Shown: positions 61,026 through 64,000 of the stretch, in pieces
Numbering within the stretch: the first letter of the stretch is position 1
Layout: the number at the start of each line of letters is the position of its first letter
From: an uncultured candidate division Zixibacteria bacterium
GTDB taxonomy: Bacteria > Zixibacteria > MSB-5A5 > GN15 > PGXB01
Length of the DNA stretch: 64,000 nt
Direction: 5' to 3'
NCBI GenBank assembly: GCA_937925655.1
Contig: CALAMC010000098.1
Coordinates: 37,542-101,541, forward strand
The notes under the pieces: model-generated
What the model was told of the DNA's origin: nothing
Databases searched by the model: none
The model's input: only the letters and a program-made list of their open reading frames with translations
Position numbers and translations under genes: made by a program

Positions 61026-61060
61026 AAAAAGACCGGAAGCATTCACTTCCGGTCTTTTTT
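61026..61060. terminator. Strong bidirectional terminator at the end of locus B
   Basis: 9-bp stem GACCGGAAG / CTTCCGGTC (61031-61039 and 61046-61054) flanked by A5 and T6. Separates converging transcription units. Confidence 0.9.
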
Positions 61061-61093
61061 AACAAGAGGTATGCCCTAAGGCACCGGGTAAGT

Positions 61094-62158
61094 CTAATCC
61101 AGTCCGTCAAATTCGGCATTGGATGTAATCGCGGCGCAAAATTGTTTCCACCTTCCGAAAAATACGCCATATCCCAGGTTTTTGACCGGCCGATAATGAC
61201 CGCCCAGCACGCCCAGGACATTGCCATTGGCGTCATAATAATATCCCCTGAAATAACCGACACGTCCCGCAACGGTTAGGGCGTTGGCCGGCGAAACCGG
61301 ACCATAGGTTCCCCTTATCAATCCCTCGAACTGACCGTTGATATCGATATATTTGCCGTAAAACACATTGTATTTGACACCATCGATTTCTTCACCCCAA
61401 GTGCCGCGTAAATATCCCATCAGCGTACCTTCAATCGACATCCAGTGGCCCATAAAGATGCGATTTCCGTCTTCATCGCGCCCCCAGAGCCCGGCCAAAA
61501 ATCCCCGCGGACAAGCCTGCGGTGTAATTTTATGAGCCTGAATCGAGACGGCATTACCATCACCCAGCTCAATGAGCGTATCCATCTTTATCAGAGAATT
61601 GACATCAAAAGTCACGCTATAGGGTGCGGTTTCGAACGTGATCGTCTTGATTTCGTCGGTCACCGATGGCGGTTGATAAATATTGATATGCAATCCGTCG
61701 TTATGCACCGTAGTCTTGGACACGAATTCCACCACTCGCCGGTCGGTTCGGGGAAGAATCCAGTCGGTGGCCGGTTCGAAACGAATAGTCCGACGCACCA
61801 CTATGGCTCCCCATGATACCGACAGAGAACCGGTCCAGTCGGTGACGGCCGTCACCGTCGAATCATACTCCATCCGGCCCCAGATAATCCGCATCGAATA
61901 AATCGCGGTGGCCGACCTGATATCGTTTTCAACCACCGGGTCGTCAAGCATCGGATCGTCGAACTCAACATCGCCTCCAACGAGTGCCGCCAAATCGGCG
62001 TCGCCAAATGCGGGTGGTTCATCGGTGGGAGTAAATCCGCCGAATTCATCGGCGATATCGCTCTGACTTTCCGGTTGGGTGGCGTTGTCATTTCCGCAAC
62101 CGATAAAAAGCCCCGGCCCCGCCAAGGCCAGCATCGCAAGAAAAAACATTTTTTTCAT
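61094..62158 (-). CDS. Lipoprotein with C-terminal G-x-W/Y repeat region
   Basis: 354 aa. Lipoprotein signal (lipobox FIGCG, near residue 21) and an acidic linker (ADEFGGFTPTDEPPAFGDAD). The middle part is beta-rich. Residues about 215-335 hold a repeated glycine/aromatic unit of about 18-22 residues: FLAGLWGRDEDGNRIFMGHW, LMGYLRGTWGEEIDGV, FEGLIRGTYGPV, YFRGYYYDANGNVLGVLGGHY, a MORN-like or beta-solenoid pattern. Surface or periplasmic structural protein. Family not recognised. Confidence 0.7.
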   Translation of the reverse strand: MKKMFFLAMLALAGPGLFIGCGNDNATQPESQSDIADEFGGFTPTDEPPAFGDADLAALVGGDVEFDDPMLDDPVVENDIRSATAIYSMRIIWGRMEYDSTVTAVTDWTGSLSVSWGAIVVRRTIRFEPATDWILPRTDRRVVEFVSKTTVHNDGLHINIYQPPSVTDEIKTITFETAPYSVTFDVNSLIKMDTLIELGDGNAVSIQAHKITPQACPRGFLAGLWGRDEDGNRIFMGHWMSIEGTLMGYLRGTWGEEIDGVKYNVFYGKYIDINGQFEGLIRGTYGPVSPANALTVAGRVGYFRGYYYDANGNVLGVLGGHYRPVKNLGYGVFFGRWKQFCAAITSNAEFDGLD

Positions 62159-62401
62159 ATTAGGTCTCCCGTCATTTTAACCTATAAATTCCATTACTTA
62201 TAAAAGAAAAATCAAATGTCGTGCCAAAAAGTTTGGCCCTGTAAGTCATTGATATTCAATATGGCCGGAAACAGAGTCGGAAAATCATAAAGATTCAAAT
62301 GTACCTCATGGTACAAAAATGCATCAATTGCCCCAAATGGGACAAAAATCACTGAACACCATAGGCTTTTGCGGGTAGTAAAAGTAGACTGACACGAACG
62401 C

Positions 62402-62650
62402 CTAAATATGAGCCCAGGCGGTTTGCTCCAGAGCATTGCGGATAACCTCGTATGATATTGGCGAAGATTTGCGATTGTCTTCGCCTATCAGGTTGAATCC
62501 GTTCACGACCACTTGTGGATTATGAGAACGCCATATATCGCGTTCAACTATGGTCGCCGAGATTCCCAAATTCCGCACTGCTTGCCGAACATAATCAGCG
62601 GTTCTGAGATGATCGGCGTTATCCCTCGAAAACAGGATATTAATTTCCAT
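62402..62650 (-). CDS. Small thioredoxin-fold-like protein without CxxC
   Basis: 82 aa, GGAGGGGAGAAG directly before the ATG. MEINILFSRDN is like the first strand of glutaredoxin-like proteins, then helix DYVRQAVRNLG, and NPQVVVNGFNLIG like the cis-Pro/V-V-N-G strand of that fold. The expected Cys pair after the first strand is absent (SRDNADHL), and the protein has no Cys at all. Upstream neighbour of nothing obvious; 174 bp from selD. Possibly a non-redox binding relative; weak assignment. Confidence 0.55.
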   Translation of the reverse strand: MEINILFSRDNADHLRTADYVRQAVRNLGISATIVERDIWRSHNPQVVVNGFNLIGEDNRKSSPISYEVIRNALEQTAWAHI

Positions 62651-62824
62651 CTTCTCCCCTCCGTCACCTCAATTATTTAAAACTATTGGTCGGGTGTCAA
62701 CAAAAACACGGAATCATGAAGTCCGTTTGTTCCGGCGGGCAATCGATCACCTTCGACACCCATTTATATATATAAACAATCGGAATCGCGCCTTGGTTGC
62801 AATAAAAAAACTTTTTTGACCGAT

Positions 62825-63877
62825 TTATTCGACAACTATGGAACAATCACCGCGTTCCGTTACACATCCGACCTCAAAAGCGGTCAGCCCAGCCGACATC
62901 GCCTCGGACATGAATTTTACAGCCTTTTCCGGAGAAAGTGATATCAACAGCCCTCCCGACGTCTGGGCATCATACAAGACATCGATCTGGGCCTTGCTTA
63001 ATTTCGCTGATAAACTGATCCGCCCTTCCAGAAAATCCTTGTTGGCCGATGCCCCGCCCGTTAGACAACCCATCTCGGCGTATTTAATGACATTGGGCAA
63101 AAGCGGCAAATGATTAAATATTAATTTCAAAGTCACTCCGGAACCGTCGGCTATCTCGGATCCATGTCCCAGAATACCAAAACCGGTGACATCGGTAGCG
63201 GCACCGGCGCCGTGTTTGCTCATAAGTTCCGCTGCGGTTTTATTTAAAACGGCCATTTGACCCACCACCGCGGCGGCGTCATCGGCGCTTGCCTTACCCT
63301 GTTTGACCGCTGTCGAAACGATCCCGGTGCCAAGCGGCTTGGTCAAAATCAGCCGATCCCCGACCCGGGCCCGGTCGTTGGTGATAATTTTATCTAAATT
63401 TATCAGCCCCGTGCACGCCAAACCATACTTAAGTTCTTTATCCTTAATGGAATGGCCACCGACAATGGCGGCCCCGGCCTCCTGGACTTTGTCCGCCCCG
63501 CCCTGCAATATTTTGACCAGAATTTCGGGCGGCATATTGGACGGAAAACCAACAATATTGAGCGCCGTCAACGGCCGTCCGCCCATGGCATAAATATCGG
63601 ACAAAGCGTTGGCCGCCGCAATTTGCCCGAAGGCATACGGGTTATCAACAATCGGCGGGAAAAAGTCCACCGTCTGCACCAGCGCCTGTGTTTCGCTGAT
63701 TTTATATATGCCGGCGTCATCGGCCTTATTGAAGCCGACCAGTAAATTCGGGTCGCTTCTAAAATTCAAACCCTTTAAAACCGCGTCCAAAACCTTTGGA
63801 CCAAGTTTGGAAGCTCAACCGGCACACGAGACTTCAGCCGTCAATTTGATTTCTATTTCATCTTTGCTGTGGTTCAC
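62825..63877 (-). CDS. selD: Selenophosphate synthase, itself a selenoprotein (Sec21)
   Basis: 350 aa if GTG 63877 is used and UGA 63815-63817 is read as Sec. The frame gives IKLTAEVSCAG-U-ASKLGP followed by KVLDAVLKGLNF; the active-site Cys of E. coli SelD is replaced by Sec at the same place, as in many Sec-using bacteria. Downstream: LLVGFNKADDAGIYKI, VQTVDFFPPIVDNPYAFGQI, NALSDIYAMGGRPLTALNIV, GGHSIKDKELKYGLA, all standard SelD motifs. It makes selenophosphate from selenide and ATP for Sec-tRNA synthesis. Without recoding only the part from 63790 on looks like an ORF. Start codon not firmly fixed. Confidence 0.93.
63785..63817 (-). promoter_or_regulatory. SECIS-like hairpin of selD after the UGA
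   Basis: UGA at 63817-63815; stem GUCCAAA / UUUGGAC (+14 to +20 and +24 to +30) closing a short GGU loop at +21 to +23. Placement and G-G-U apex fit a bacterial SECIS, slightly further from UGA than in fdhF. Confidence 0.6.
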
Positions 63878-63923
63878 AATCCCGATTATATCACGCCTAT
63901 AAATTAAAAGCAAGCATTGAGCA

Positions 63924-64000
63924 TTACCAGCGGTGGTTTTTTATTTCATATAATTTCTTGCGCTGTTTGCGCTTGGTTTTATCAGGAAAACCTGCCTTGA
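63924..64000 (-). CDS. Possible C-terminal end of a gene cut by the window edge
   Basis: Minus-strand frame open from the edge to TAA at 63924-63926, reading KAGFPDKTKRKQRKKLYEIK and then NHRW. Only 24 codons are visible; basic and not recognised. It would lie 47 bp upstream of selD, so it could be an upstream operon partner. Confidence 0.3.
   Translation of the reverse strand, partial: KAGFPDKTKRKQRKKLYEIKNHRW

Noticed and set aside
1..64000. CRISPR arrays, tRNA or rRNA genes, IS elements, prophage
   Set aside because: No regularly spaced repeats, no cloverleaf or rRNA signatures, and no transposase, integrase or phage proteins were recognised by eye; a dedicated scan could still find a tRNA.

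Overview
The window looks like a chromosome segment of a Gram-negative bacterium of the Fibrobacteres-Chlorobi-Bacteroidetes (FCB) type, most likely candidate phylum Zixibacteria or a close relative. That placement is an inference from gene style: a secreted subtilase ending in a tandem dockerin-like repeat (GDVN...INLLDI..LISYLY), a small secreted protein with an aspartate-rich DADDDGIPDGQDEDW motif, many lipoproteins, a FadL-type porin, and Wza/Wzi/Wzz-type surface polysaccharide genes. No rRNA, tRNA, CRISPR array, IS element or phage gene was recognised.

Layout. 0.15-6.4 kb: NfeD plus SPFH/stomatin pair, a MEMO-AMMECR1 fusion, a short-chain dehydrogenase with a small membrane protein and a class V aminotransferase, and an exported DUF2914 protein. 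6.4-9.8 kb (minus): a four-gene cassette of a SxtJ-like membrane protein, a NodU/CmcH-type carbamoyltransferase, a 59-residue DUF5989 (SxtK-like) protein and an SGNH hydrolase. 9.9-16.9 kb (mostly plus): mixed accessory genes (an AT-rich uracil-DNA-glycosylase-like gene, GNATs, a YiiX-type amidase, an RRM protein, a CpcT-like lipoprotein, a methyltransferase). 16.9-20.8 kb (minus): a compact redox operon (OsmC, DUF302, a 63-residue membrane protein with an in-frame UGA, FmdB zinc ribbon, thioredoxin-like lipoprotein) followed by a DUF255 thioredoxin-domain protein. 21-27 kb (minus): polysaccharide locus A (initiating sugar transferase, degenerate aminotransferase, PHP protein, SLBB export protein). 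27-41 kb: greA, small zinc protein, DinB, beta-propeller lipoprotein plus subtilase-dockerin, L,D-transpeptidase operon, PIG-L deacetylase, esterase-like lipoprotein, FadL, metzincin-like protein. 41-61 kb (plus): polysaccharide locus B (LegB-type nucleotide-sugar genes, flippase, acyl/formyl/acetyltransferases, deacetylase-glycosyltransferase fusion, polymerase, GT9, Wzz, Wzi, epimerase, GT4). 61-64 kb (minus): repeat lipoprotein, small thioredoxin-like protein and selD.

The most interesting signal is selenocysteine. The selD gene at the right edge has an in-frame UGA in its active-site loop (SCAG-U-ASKLGP) and is a selenoprotein. Independently, the small gene at 17659-17850 carries a UGA exactly where its apparent DUF6132-like family has the conserved Cys of a T-C-P-L motif. 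It is followed by a hairpin whose apical GGUC sits 19-22 nt after the UGA, the same distance I count in E. coli fdhF. The reading frame then continues to a stop that overlaps the next start codon as ATGA. It is probably a previously unannotated membrane selenoprotein inside a thiol/redox operon.

The two polysaccharide loci may be co-regulated. Four of their operons have sigma-54-like -24/-12 elements (GGCA...TTGC/TTGA with the correct spacing) just upstream, an inference worth testing. Locus B would build a glycan with a 4-amino-4,6-dideoxy sugar that can be formylated or acetylated.
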